Positions 1-8,187 of a DNA stretch of 64,000 nt are shown here, piece after piece. The notes beneath the pieces are model-generated. The model was not told where the DNA came from. It searched no databases and saw nothing but the letters and a program-made list of their open reading frames with translations. Origin of the DNA: Bacteroides caecigallinarum (GTDB taxonomy: Bacteria > Bacteroidota > Bacteroidia > Bacteroidales > Bacteroidaceae); the NCBI RefSeq assembly GCF_021530995.1, contig NZ_JADYTF010000002.1:1-64000 (forward strand). Direction: 5' to 3'. The position numbers and the translations under genes are program-made. Within the stretch, counting starts at the first letter, position 1. Every line of letters starts with the position of its first letter.

Positions 1-229
1 GCAAGGCATACATGTCCGCATAATAGCCGTTGGGCAGCTTGATACGTTTTTCAGCTTCAAGAGGATTCAAAACTCCACACTTGTACACGGCACGAATGGC
101 GGCACGGAGCGTCGGGGCGATTACCCCGAACAGCTCTACCAGCTCCATTTCATTCATCCATATATTGCCTGTATCAGATGGTATGGTAATTCTACCATAG
201 CTGTCCGTTGTGATTATTTCCCGTTTCAT
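1..229 (-). CDS. Hypothetical protein of the integrative element, 3' part outside the window
   Basis: Partial gene running off the left edge; 76 N-terminal residues are visible, beginning MKREIITTDSYGRITIP. Its ATG (229-227) overlaps the integrase stop codon as ATGA, so its translation is probably coupled to the integrase. The segment WMNEMELVELFGV resembles the start of a small helix-turn-helix region like those in RhuM-type proteins, but this is weak. No function can be assigned. Its position just downstream of the recombinase makes it element cargo or an accessory recombination or regulatory protein (inference). Confidence 0.6.
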   Translation of the reverse strand, partial: MKREIITTDSYGRITIPSDTGNIWMNEMELVELFGVIAPTLRAAIRAVYKCGVLNPLEAEKRIKLPNGYYADMYAL

Positions 230-1455
230 ATCCCTGCCATTTTCACGTTCCCGAATGATTTGCTCAGCTTGTCGCCCAGCATCGTGAGGTCATTATCCAA
301 TTTCTGCACGGTTATCTTCGCATAGATTTGCGTGGTCTCAATGTTCGTATGCCCCAAAATACGGCTGACGCTCTCGATTGGCATCCCTTTGCTGAGAGCC
401 AGGGTCGCAAACCCGTGCCTGGAGCAGTGAAAGCTGATTTTCTTGGTAATACCGCATTCCTTTATCATCTTTCCCATACGCTTGCATATTGACCAATAGT
501 TGAGATTGGGAAATACAAGATTGTTTTCCTGAAAAGCCTTGTAACGCTCGATTATCTGCAAGGGAATATCCAGCAGCTTCACCTGAAACGGTACACCCGT
601 CTTGTGTCGTTTGGAAATAATCCATTTCTCACCGTTCACTTCCACAATTTGGTCGTTGCTTAATTCCTTTATATCCACGAATGAGAGGGCGGTAAAACTG
701 GCGAAAACAAAAATATCACGGAGATAGGAGTTCTTGGGGTCTTTGAACTGAAATTCCATCAATGTTTTCAACTCATTCTCCGTCAGATATTCACGCTCTT
801 TCGTGTTCGGGCTTATATGGAACTGGGCAAACGGATTTCTCGGTATATGTCCGTTGAAATGCGCCCGCATCACCACACCTTTCAACCACATGCAGTTTTC
901 CCATATCGAACCGTTGTGCAGTCTGGCTTCGTTGGAAAGGAACACGGCGAACTCCTTGATGAAGTCGGGCGTAAGTTCAGGCATGGAGATGTCGTTCCGC
1001 TTGTAATGTGACCTGATGAATGCCGCCACATGGTTTCTTGCCCGCACCCTTGCCATATAGGTAGCCCTGACCCTGTCTTTTCCGACACGCTTCTTGAACA
1101 CTTCATTTTCCTTGTCGAAAGCACCGAGCAACGTTTCATACTCACCGCCCAATCCCTGATAGGCATTGCGTACCATTTCTGCCGTTACATACGCTTCACG
1201 GTCGGATATACGCTGGTAATGCTTGATGATTTGAGCCTTGATGTTGTCAAGCGCAAGATTGGTTTCCCTCGCTTCCATACTCTTACCCTTTGCCTTGTTC
1301 CCTTTGGCATCCCAAAGCTCTTTCGGGATAGCTCGCTTGCAGCTAAACTGTGCTACCGTTCCGTTGATTGTAACTCGTCCCATGATGGGGACAATTCCGT
1401 TCTTTTCCTTACTGCCGTTCACGTAGAACAGCACCTTGAATGTGCTTCTTGCCAT
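226..1455 (-). CDS. CTnDOT-type tyrosine recombinase (integrase)
   Basis: 409-residue site-specific recombinase of the Bacteroides conjugative-transposon type. An arm-binding N-terminal domain (about 1-110) and a SAM-like core-binding domain (about 115-215) precede the catalytic domain (about 220-400). Catalytic residues visible are a lysine near K282/K285, the HxxR box H343/R346, H369 in LGHTNIETT and the tyrosine nucleophile Y378. The first catalytic arginine, normally in TGLR, is replaced by S258 in TALSFVDI. IntDOT of CTnDOT is known to have a serine at this place, so this is probably a functional subfamily trait, not decay. The gene reads leftward into the element, and its upstream side faces the att-like core at 1722-1731. 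Confidence 0.93.
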   Translation of the reverse strand: MARSTFKVLFYVNGSKEKNGIVPIMGRVTINGTVAQFSCKRAIPKELWDAKGNKAKGKSMEARETNLALDNIKAQIIKHYQRISDREAYVTAEMVRNAYQGLGGEYETLLGAFDKENEVFKKRVGKDRVRATYMARVRARNHVAAFIRSHYKRNDISMPELTPDFIKEFAVFLSNEARLHNGSIWENCMWLKGVVMRAHFNGHIPRNPFAQFHISPNTKEREYLTENELKTLMEFQFKDPKNSYLRDIFVFASFTALSFVDIKELSNDQIVEVNGEKWIISKRHKTGVPFQVKLLDIPLQIIERYKAFQENNLVFPNLNYWSICKRMGKMIKECGITKKISFHCSRHGFATLALSKGMPIESVSRILGHTNIETTQIYAKITVQKLDNDLTMLGDKLSKSFGNVKMAGI

Positions 1456-1474
1456 ACTCGTTTCTTTTTGGTTG

Positions 1475-1482
1475 CAAAACTA
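1475..1482 (-). promoter_or_regulatory. Putative -7 promoter element of the integrase
   Basis: The minus strand reads TAGTTTTG, a match to the Bacteroides -7 consensus TAnnTTTG, 19 bp before the integrase ATG. No TTTG box lies at the usual 19-21 bp spacing upstream, so the promoter may be weak or factor-dependent. Confidence 0.5.
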
Positions 1483-1547
1483 TAAATCAACGAGTTACCT
1501 ATTGATAAGCAAAGCTGCGCAGAACGCCGCAAAATGAAATAGGGACT

Positions 1548-1690
1548 GTTAAATCTGCACTTTCATCGGGTAATGATTAGGAAACCGTTCTTTTGCTTTA
1601 ATCTGCTTTAAGACGGTTTTCAACTGTCTGCCCAACTTCTGCGTTTTTCCTCTAACTCCCTAATTATCAAATCCTGTTGCGTTAATCTGC
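1548..1690 (+). repeat. Three dispersed TTAA(A)TCTGC repeats near the element end
   Basis: Near-identical 9-11 bp words occur at 1548-1558 (GTTAAATCTGC), 1597-1606 (TTTAATCTGC) and 1681-1690 (GTTAATCTGC), all in the same orientation between the integrase and the att-like core. Repeats in this position are typical of arm-type integrase binding sites in attachment regions. The role is inferred. The rest of the 1456-1748 gap holds no gene. Confidence 0.45.
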
Positions 1691-1721
1691 TGCAATTCGG
1701 CGGATATTCCAGAGATTTTCC

Positions 1722-1731
1722 GTAAGTTTGC
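1722..1731 (+). other. Putative CTnDOT-type attachment core / element-chromosome junction
   Basis: GTAAGTTTGC matches the 10-bp core GTAnnTTTGC shared by CTnDOT and its bacterial target sites. It lies upstream of a CTnDOT-type integrase gene and 17 bp before the ATG of the neighbouring chromosomal gene. The same bases contain TAAGTTTG (1723-1730), a consensus Bacteroides -7 element. The integrated element would therefore end inside the potassium channel promoter, replacing sequence upstream of -7. The matching left junction is outside the window. Confidence 0.6.
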
Positions 1732-1748
1732 TATAATTATTATCAACT

Positions 1749-2564
1749 ATGGAAAAAGGAACAAACGACATCAGTAATCTTCGCGGAAAGCTGAACAGCA
1801 TTATCCGCCATGAAAAACTCTACAGAACTATACACCGTCAGCTAATGAAGAAATGGTTCCAGTATTTCGTACTGTTTTTCATAATAGGGTCTATATTCTC
1901 TATAATTTACAGTTCGTTCGACGAGTCAGAACCATACAGAAGCCGTTTGTTTCTGTTCAATTACCTTGCCTCATTCATTTTCACAATAGAATACATTCTG
2001 CGCCTTATAGCTGCTCCGGTTCAGTATCCGCGTTACAACCGAGCATGGCGTGCCCGCCTACACTACATTTTCTCCTTTTATGGTCTGATAGATTTCGTGG
2101 CGATACTACCTTTTGTTATGATATATGTCTTTACGGGAACTCCTCATATACATCTGGTAGTTCTGGCATATATTCTGATAATATTCAAGCTAATCCGCTA
2201 TTCACGTTCATTCCAGATGATAGGTACAGTGCTTCAAACCGTTAAAGAGGAACTCATCACATCATATACCGCATGCGGCATCATGCTGGGTTTCTCCGGA
2301 ATACTGATGTATTACATAGAGCGAAACGCACAGCCTCATGCATTCGAAAACATCGGCGACGGATTCTGGTGGGCCATAGTGGCATTCACTACTGTGGGAT
2401 ACGGCGATATATATCCTATTACTCCCCTTGGCCGTTTACTTAGCAGTCTTATAAGCCTGATAGGTATTGCCATGATTGCAATTCCGACCGGTATCATAAG
2501 TTCAGCTTTCATGAACATGCTTATAGAGAAAAAGCAGAAAGCCGAAAAGGAAAAACAGGAATAA
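1749..2564 (+). CDS. Voltage-gated-like potassium channel, six-TM
   Basis: 271-residue inner-membrane ion channel. Six predicted membrane segments can be read: S1 about 37-55, S2 about 68-88, S3 about 108-128, S4 about 136-156, a pore helix ending in the selectivity filter TVGYGD (215-220), and an inner helix about 233-255. S4 carries only a few basic residues (K147, R150, R153), so voltage sensing may be weak. A short charged coiled tail (about 260-271) ends the protein and no RCK domain is present. It stands alone: its promoter region overlaps the att-like core of the mobile element and a terminator hairpin follows. Confidence 0.9.
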   Translation: MEKGTNDISNLRGKLNSIIRHEKLYRTIHRQLMKKWFQYFVLFFIIGSIFSIIYSSFDESEPYRSRLFLFNYLASFIFTIEYILRLIAAPVQYPRYNRAWRARLHYIFSFYGLIDFVAILPFVMIYVFTGTPHIHLVVLAYILIIFKLIRYSRSFQMIGTVLQTVKEELITSYTACGIMLGFSGILMYYIERNAQPHAFENIGDGFWWAIVAFTTVGYGDIYPITPLGRLLSSLISLIGIAMIAIPTGIISSAFMNMLIEKKQKAEKEKQE

Positions 2565-2577
2565 TCATATAGAATAG

Positions 2578-2615
2578 AAAAATGGCTGCACCATAGTTCC
2601 GATGCAGCCATTTTT
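2578..2615. terminator. Bidirectional intrinsic terminator
   Basis: AAAAATGGCTGCA pairs with TGCAGCCATTTTT across a 12-base loop. It lies between the convergent potassium channel and S41 protease genes, with A and T tracts that serve both strands. Confidence 0.9.
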
Positions 2616-2645
2616 CTATTATCACTTTACATGTTTCTGTGTCTG

Positions 2646-5600
2646 TCACTTGATTGTCTTAAGCATTTCCTTCACTGCAGCTTCCAGCTGTCTGTCCTCG
2701 CCTCTCAATACTTCTTCAGGCGAATTATAGACTTCAATATCAGGCTGAAGCTCCTTGTTTTCAAGATATTCGCCGCGCATATCCATACATCCCACCTGAG
2801 GTATACCGAAGACAATACTTGGGTCAATCTGTCTTTCCCACCATACGGCAGTCATTGTTCCCGGAACTGGTGTTCCGATAAGCTTACCTATGCCCAATTC
2901 CTTATATACCCATGGGAAACCGTGGGCGTTACTGTAGTTGTCCTCACATACAAGAACGCATGACGGTTTGAGCCACTTGTTGAACGGGTCACTGCCGATA
3001 TACTGTCCTCTAGGAACGAACCTCTGATATTCCTTCCCGCTGAGAAGTGTGACCAAATCATCATGCAACCATCCACCGCCATTATGACGAGTATCAACTA
3101 TCACAGCATCCTTCGTTCTGTTCTTCTCGCTCAGCAACTCGCTATATACAGTACGGAAGCTAGGACTATCCATTCCCTGAACATGCACGTATGCCACACG
3201 TCCACCGGAAAGTTTCTCAACTATCTGTTCATTTCGTCTTACCCATCTCTTATAGAGTAAATTGGACTGTTCGCCTGCACTGATTGCCTTTACCGTAACA
3301 TCGAAACGTTTCTTGGTTTCAGGGTTATACACTGAAAGAAGCACCTTCTTGCCAGCCTTACCTTCCAGCATCGGGTAATAATCGACACCTGCCAATATCT
3401 TCTCGCCATCTATCTTTTCGATGATACATCCTTCGGTTACACCTGTCTTCTTTACAGCAAAAGGTCCTTTGGCAATTATTTCCTTTATCTTCAGACCGTC
3501 TCCTGTATATTCATTGTCATAGAACACGCCAAGACACGCTGTAGGGAATGAAGTACCGGCCGCATAATATCTTGCTCCGGTGTGGGAACCGTTAAGCTCG
3601 CCAAGCAACTCACTCAGCATTTCCTGGAAGTCATAATTATTGTTTATATATGGCAGGAAACGCTTGTAGTTTTCGTAATAGCCTTTCCAGTCAACTCCAT
3701 GCAGATCGGCTACATAGAATTTGTCTTCCACCTGCTTCCAGATGTGATTGAACATATACAGGCGTTCCTCATACGGACGATAATTGAAAGGAGCACTGAA
3801 CTCAACATCCTTCGACTCGCCTTTCTCCATATTCACTTTCTTGATAGAAGAATTGCAGAGATAGAGATTCTCCTGTTTCTTGTCAGTCATCATGACCCCG
3901 TAACCAATCTTTTTCATAACGATTGAAGTCTTGTTCTCCTTCAAGTCGTGCATCCAGAGATCATAACCGCCCTCGAATGCAGCCTGATAGTAAAGCTTGT
4001 CCCCCTTGGCAGAAAGTACGGCATCACCAAGTCTGGAAGAATTAACAGTCAGACGGATAATTCTGTCACGACAGTTTTCAAGGTCGAATACCAAAGGCTT
4101 GACTTCGTCTTCCTTATCCTTCTTTTCATCTTTCTTCTTTCCTTTTTTCTTTTCGTTTTCCTTCTTCTCCGCATCCTCTTTATCTTTCTTTTCCTGTTCT
4201 TCCACAAGGGCAAGCTCTTCCTTGCTCATGCGGAAACGTTCGTAAGCGTCAAGGTCGAAAAACATGATATAAACATCATCCTCAGAACCCCAACTGCCGT
4301 GACTGCGATAACCCGCACGGTCGCTTTTCCATATCATAGCCTTACCGCCCAGAACCCATTTCGCATCTCCGTCAGTATATCCGCTCTGAGTAAGATTATG
4401 TATTTCACCATTGCCTGACGCATTGACCAGTGCAACGTCATTATTGTTCCAGCCCCCATGACCGATATATCCCGAAAGGAGCCAACGGCTGTCAGGGCTC
4501 CATTCAAACCACTGGTCACCGTCACTATAAGAATATTCAAACTTACCATCCATTACTGTGCGAACTGCCTTTGTCTTCAGATTAAGAACACGTAATGTTG
4601 TTCTGTTTTCAAGAAAGGCCACTTCCTTGCCGTCAGGGCTATACTGAGGCTGGAATGAAGTCACATTACTGTTTACCAGTCTTTCTTCCTTGAATTCATT
4701 GACATATGTAAACAACTCATCTTCTTTATTAACCAACGAGGTCTGATATATCTGCCACAGACCGTTTCGTTCAGACGCATATACTATACTCCTTCCGTCA
4801 GGCGAGAAATCTATATCCCTCTCCTGCTCCGGAGTGTCGGTAATATGTTTTGTGGTTTTATATTCTACAGATGTGACATATACATCGCCACGCAAGATGA
4901 AAGCTATTTCCTTGCCTTCAGGAGATACTGAAATCTCTGTAGCGCCTGACGACTTCAGCCATTTCACGAGATGTTTGTCATAACTGTCGGACACGATGCT
5001 GACATTGACTTTCTTCGGAGATTCACCTTCTTTCACTGTATAGATTTCTCCATTGAACCCATAGCACAAAGTTCCGTTTGAAGCTACTGAAAGGAAACGT
5101 ACAGGATGGTCGGTATGAGATGTCAGACGTGTTATGTTCTTACCTTCAAGATCCGATTTATAGATATTGAAACTACCTTCCCTCTCGCTCAGATAATAGA
5201 ACGATTTTCCGTCCGGAGTCCATACAGGAGTTCTGTCTTCACCATCGAAAGAAGTGATTTTCCTGTAACTTTTTGCTGCCCCTTCCTGCTCTGTGCAAAG
5301 CCAAATATCACGTGTAATGGATGATGTGTGATGCTTTCTCCAGGCATCTTCATATCCCTTCTTGTCATGATAAAGAAGAGACTTGCCATCAGGACTTACA
5401 CTGATATCCTCCATAGGAATAGACGAGAACATTACAGGTCTGCCCCCATCTGTTCCTACTTCATATATCTGCGGGAACTGTGAACTGGGGAAAGTCATAT
5501 CCTGAGCATCAGGCATAACTACAGCCTGAAAAAGCACATGACTGTTGTCGCTAAAAGCGTATGGCACCTCATTCCCGGAATGAGTGGTAAGTCTTCGTGG

Positions 5601-5897
5601 CACTCCACCGTCCTTGCCAACAATAAATATATCCATACTTCCTTCCCTATCGGAAGCAAAAGCAATATTCTTTCCGTCAGGACTCCACACGGGATGTGTG
5701 TCGTGTCCCTGATTGGAAGTTATCTGCAAAGCTTTACCACCTCCGGCAGGTACAGTGTAAATATCACCCTTGTAAGTAAATGCTATCTGCTCGCCGTCAG
5801 GAGAAATAGCACAATAACGCATCCATAATGGAGCATCCTCAGCATAAGATGCAACTCCGGCAATAGAAACGACCGTTGCGAATAAAAGTCTTTTCAT
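2646..5897 (-). CDS. Secreted tricorn-like S41 protease with PD40 beta-propeller
   Basis: 1083 residues with an N-terminal signal peptide (about 1-19, ending SYAEDA). Repeated PD40/WD40-like motifs of the SPDGKxIAF type fill about 25-530 as a propeller. A strongly charged Lys/Glu-rich linker (about 560-605) follows, then a C1-like helical region, a PDZ-like part and the S41 peptidase domain (about 720-1075). The Ser-His pair is visible in ELNGSHTGARY and the likely nucleophile is S989 in NYSNAHGF. Family knowledge: tricorn-type proteases degrade peptides, with the propeller filtering substrates. The signal peptide puts this one in the periplasm or outside. It appears monocistronic. Confidence 0.9.
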   Translation of the reverse strand: MKRLLFATVVSIAGVASYAEDAPLWMRYCAISPDGEQIAFTYKGDIYTVPAGGGKALQITSNQGHDTHPVWSPDGKNIAFASDREGSMDIFIVGKDGGVPRRLTTHSGNEVPYAFSDNSHVLFQAVVMPDAQDMTFPSSQFPQIYEVGTDGGRPVMFSSIPMEDISVSPDGKSLLYHDKKGYEDAWRKHHTSSITRDIWLCTEQEGAAKSYRKITSFDGEDRTPVWTPDGKSFYYLSEREGSFNIYKSDLEGKNITRLTSHTDHPVRFLSVASNGTLCYGFNGEIYTVKEGESPKKVNVSIVSDSYDKHLVKWLKSSGATEISVSPEGKEIAFILRGDVYVTSVEYKTTKHITDTPEQERDIDFSPDGRSIVYASERNGLWQIYQTSLVNKEDELFTYVNEFKEERLVNSNVTSFQPQYSPDGKEVAFLENRTTLRVLNLKTKAVRTVMDGKFEYSYSDGDQWFEWSPDSRWLLSGYIGHGGWNNNDVALVNASGNGEIHNLTQSGYTDGDAKWVLGGKAMIWKSDRAGYRSHGSWGSEDDVYIMFFDLDAYERFRMSKEELALVEEQEKKDKEDAEKKENEKKKGKKKDEKKDKEDEVKPLVFDLENCRDRIIRLTVNSSRLGDAVLSAKGDKLYYQAAFEGGYDLWMHDLKENKTSIVMKKIGYGVMMTDKKQENLYLCNSSIKKVNMEKGESKDVEFSAPFNYRPYEERLYMFNHIWKQVEDKFYVADLHGVDWKGYYENYKRFLPYINNNYDFQEMLSELLGELNGSHTGARYYAAGTSFPTACLGVFYDNEYTGDGLKIKEIIAKGPFAVKKTGVTEGCIIEKIDGEKILAGVDYYPMLEGKAGKKVLLSVYNPETKKRFDVTVKAISAGEQSNLLYKRWVRRNEQIVEKLSGGRVAYVHVQGMDSPSFRTVYSELLSEKNRTKDAVIVDTRHNGGGWLHDDLVTLLSGKEYQRFVPRGQYIGSDPFNKWLKPSCVLVCEDNYSNAHGFPWVYKELGIGKLIGTPVPGTMTAVWWERQIDPSIVFGIPQVGCMDMRGEYLENKELQPDIEVYNSPEEVLRGEDRQLEAAVKEMLKTIK

Positions 5898-6086
5898 AAG
5901 CTTGATTTTGTAATTTTCAGAATATCCGTTTTTTTATAAATATTATCGTAATACAAAAATCACAAAATTCCGGAATTTCAGCAAGAAATGAATTGAAAAC
6001 TTTGAATCAGACTTTAATTCCTTTTATTATCCGATATATTCTTCAAGAAAGCAAGCAGCATATTAATTACCTTTTATTCTGGTGTT

Positions 6087-6118
6087 CTTGACATTGTGCG
6101 AAGAAAAACATATATTTG
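6087..6118 (+). promoter_or_regulatory. Promoter of the AAA-ATPase/nuclease gene
   Basis: TATATTTG (6111-6118) is a perfect -7 match. CTTG (6087-6090), one base from the -33 box TTTG, lies 20 bp upstream. The ATG follows at 6155. The rest of the 5898-6154 gap is AT-rich and shows no gene. Confidence 0.6.
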
Positions 6119-6154
6119 TAACGATTAATCATTCATTTAAAAAGCAACACTTAT

Positions 6155-7705
6155 ATGGCTAATATTTATCCGGTAGGGATACAGAGTTTCGACGAAATCC
6201 GTAAAGGTGGATATATTTATATCGACAAGACAGAATATATCCATGAATTGATTAAAAACGGGAAATATTACTTTCTGAGCCGTCCGCGACGTTTCGGGAA
6301 AAGCCTTCTTATTTCGACCATAGAAGCATACTTTCTTGGCAAAAAAGAACTTTTCAATGGTCTTGCCATGGAAAATCTTGAAAATGAATGGATAGAATAT
6401 CCTGTATTGCATATAGATCTGAACAATCAAAAATATGAGTATAAAGATAGTCTGGACGAGATTCTTAACAACACATTAACCCACTGGGAAGAACTATACG
6501 GAAAAAGAGAAGCAGAAAGCAGTCTCTCCTTACGTTTTCAGGGAGTTATACAGCGTGCTGCAGAAAAGACCGGTAAAAACGTTGTCATACTGATAGATGA
6601 ATACGACAAGCCTATGCTGCAGGCAATAGGAAATGAGGAGCTTCTTACAGAATACAGAAACACCCTGAAAGCATTCTACGGAACTCTGAAAAGCTGCGAC
6701 CGACACATCAAGTTTGCGCTGCTTACAGGAGTTACAAAATTCAGCAAAGTCAGTGTGTTCAGCGACCTTAACAATCTTATGGACATCTCGCTGTCAAGAC
6801 GTTTTGCCAATATCTGCGGAATTACAGAGCATGAACTCCACCGCGACTTCAAGGAAGACATAAAAGTAATGTCCGAAAAGAACGACATGTCCGAAGAGAA
6901 AATGAAGGATACTCTGAAGATATGGTACGACGGATATCATTTTGCCGACAAGAGCGAAGATATCTACAATCCTTTCAGTATTCTGAACACCTTTGCAGAA
7001 ATGCAGTTGGGAAGCTACTGGTTTGAAACCGGCACACCGACATTCCTGGTGGAACTGCTTAAGAAAAGCAATTATGACCTGAACAGATTCAATAATGAAA
7101 TGGCATCATCGGATTCATTAGGAGGAATCGAGTCTATATATGTAAATCCTGTACCTATTCTTTATCAGAGCGGGTATCTGACTATCAAAGATTTTGACAA
7201 GGAGTTCAGACTATACTATCTGGGATTTCCCAACCGTGAAGTAGAAGAAGGATTCAACCGATTTCTGTTGCCATACTATGCGTCTGTAGAGAACGGCAAC
7301 ACTACATTCCAGATAAAATCATTTATAAATGATGTGCGCAATGGAGATATAGATTCATTCATGCTACGCCTGCAAAGTTTCTTTGCAGACACCCCTTACG
7401 AACTGGCAAGAGAACTCGAACTGCACTATCAGAATGTTCTTTTCATAGTCTTCAAGCTATTGGGTTTCTATACCGAAGCCGAATACCATACCTCGAACGG
7501 AAGAATTGACATGATAGTCAAAACAAACAATTATATCTACGTTATGGAATTCAAACTTAACGGTAGTGCCGAAGAGGCTATAAAACAGATAAATGAAAAA
7601 GAATACGCAAAGCCATTCGCTTCCGACACCCGCAAATTGTTGAAGGTAGGAATCAACTTCAACAATCAGATAAGAGGAATAGAAAAATGGATAGTTGAAG
7701 AATAA
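6155..7705 (+). CDS. AAA-ATPase-like / PD-(D/E)XK nuclease fusion protein
   Basis: 516 residues of the family common and often multicopy in Bacteroidales (AAA-ATPase_like followed by the PD-(D/E)XK domain formerly DUF1703). The ATPase starts with the phosphate-binding SRPRRFGKS (42-50) and has a Walker B-like VVILIDEYDKP (about 143-153). The C-terminal nuclease-like core shows D452 in NGRIDMIV and E465-F-K467 in VMEFKL, the expected D...ExK pattern. Both halves keep their key residues. The cellular role of the family is not known; links to mobile DNA or defence have been suggested only by domain content. It has its own promoter and no obvious partner gene. Confidence 0.85.
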   Translation: MANIYPVGIQSFDEIRKGGYIYIDKTEYIHELIKNGKYYFLSRPRRFGKSLLISTIEAYFLGKKELFNGLAMENLENEWIEYPVLHIDLNNQKYEYKDSLDEILNNTLTHWEELYGKREAESSLSLRFQGVIQRAAEKTGKNVVILIDEYDKPMLQAIGNEELLTEYRNTLKAFYGTLKSCDRHIKFALLTGVTKFSKVSVFSDLNNLMDISLSRRFANICGITEHELHRDFKEDIKVMSEKNDMSEEKMKDTLKIWYDGYHFADKSEDIYNPFSILNTFAEMQLGSYWFETGTPTFLVELLKKSNYDLNRFNNEMASSDSLGGIESIYVNPVPILYQSGYLTIKDFDKEFRLYYLGFPNREVEEGFNRFLLPYYASVENGNTTFQIKSFINDVRNGDIDSFMLRLQSFFADTPYELARELELHYQNVLFIVFKLLGFYTEAEYHTSNGRIDMIVKTNNYIYVMEFKLNGSAEEAIKQINEKEYAKPFASDTRKLLKVGINFNNQIRGIEKWIVEE

Positions 7706-7709
7706 TATT

Positions 7710-7717
7710 TATTTTTG
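7710..7717 (+). promoter_or_regulatory. -7 element of the thioesterase gene
   Basis: TATTTTTG matches TAnnTTTG 29 bp before the thioesterase ATG and just after the preceding stop codon. No -33 box is visible, so readthrough from the upstream gene is an alternative. Confidence 0.45.
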
Positions 7718-7746
7718 TAACTGATAATAACAACAAACATATAATA

Positions 7747-8118
7747 ATGGAAACAGGATTGAAACACGTCAGCACAGTGACCGTAAGTGCTGCCAACACA
7801 GCCCTCACAATGGGTTCGGGCGATATGGAAGTTTTCGCTACACCTGCAATGGTAGCCCTAATGGAAAATGCCGCAATGAAAGCAGTTGCGCCTCATCTGC
7901 CAGAAGGCTCAACCACAGTAGGAGCTATGATGGAAACATCGCATATCAAGCCATCAGCTTTGGGAGAAACAGTCAATGCGGAAGCTGTTCTTGAAGAAAT
8001 AGACGGCAGAAAGCTTACATTCAAGGTTACTGCGTCAGATTCAAAAGGTACAATAGGCGAAGGAAAACATATCCGCTATATAGTAGATAGAGAACGTTTC
8101 CTCTCTAAACTGAAATAA
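7747..8118 (+). CDS. Hot-dog thioesterase, FlK-like
   Basis: 123-residue single hot-dog-fold acyl-CoA thioesterase. It resembles the fluoroacetyl-CoA thioesterase FlK: T32, E40 and H66 (in VFATPAM, ALMEN and ETSHIKP) have the same spacing as the FlK triad T42/E50/H76. Bacteria without fluoroacetate metabolism carry many such homologues, so the substrate is unknown. Hydrolysis of a short acyl-CoA is the safest call. The protein has no signal peptide and is cytoplasmic. A strong terminator follows, and the preceding ATPase/nuclease gene gives no functional hint. Confidence 0.85.
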   Translation: METGLKHVSTVTVSAANTALTMGSGDMEVFATPAMVALMENAAMKAVAPHLPEGSTTVGAMMETSHIKPSALGETVNAEAVLEEIDGRKLTFKVTASDSKGTIGEGKHIRYIVDRERFLSKLK

Positions 8119-8140
8119 GAAAAACCTTAAACAATAAACC

Positions 8141-8182
8141 AATACGGACCGTTTCAGTCTAATATGTGAAACGGTCCGTATT
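8141..8182. terminator. Bidirectional terminator, 16-bp perfect stem
   Basis: AATACGGACCGTTTCA pairs perfectly with TGAAACGGTCCGTATT around a 10-base loop and is followed by a T tract. It separates the convergent thioesterase and MATE genes. Confidence 0.92.
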
Positions 8183-8187
8183 CTTTT

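Noticed and set aside
1-1731. Prophage
   Set aside because: Only a CTnDOT-type integrase and one partial gene are visible; no phage structural gene is present, and the att core is of conjugative-transposon type.
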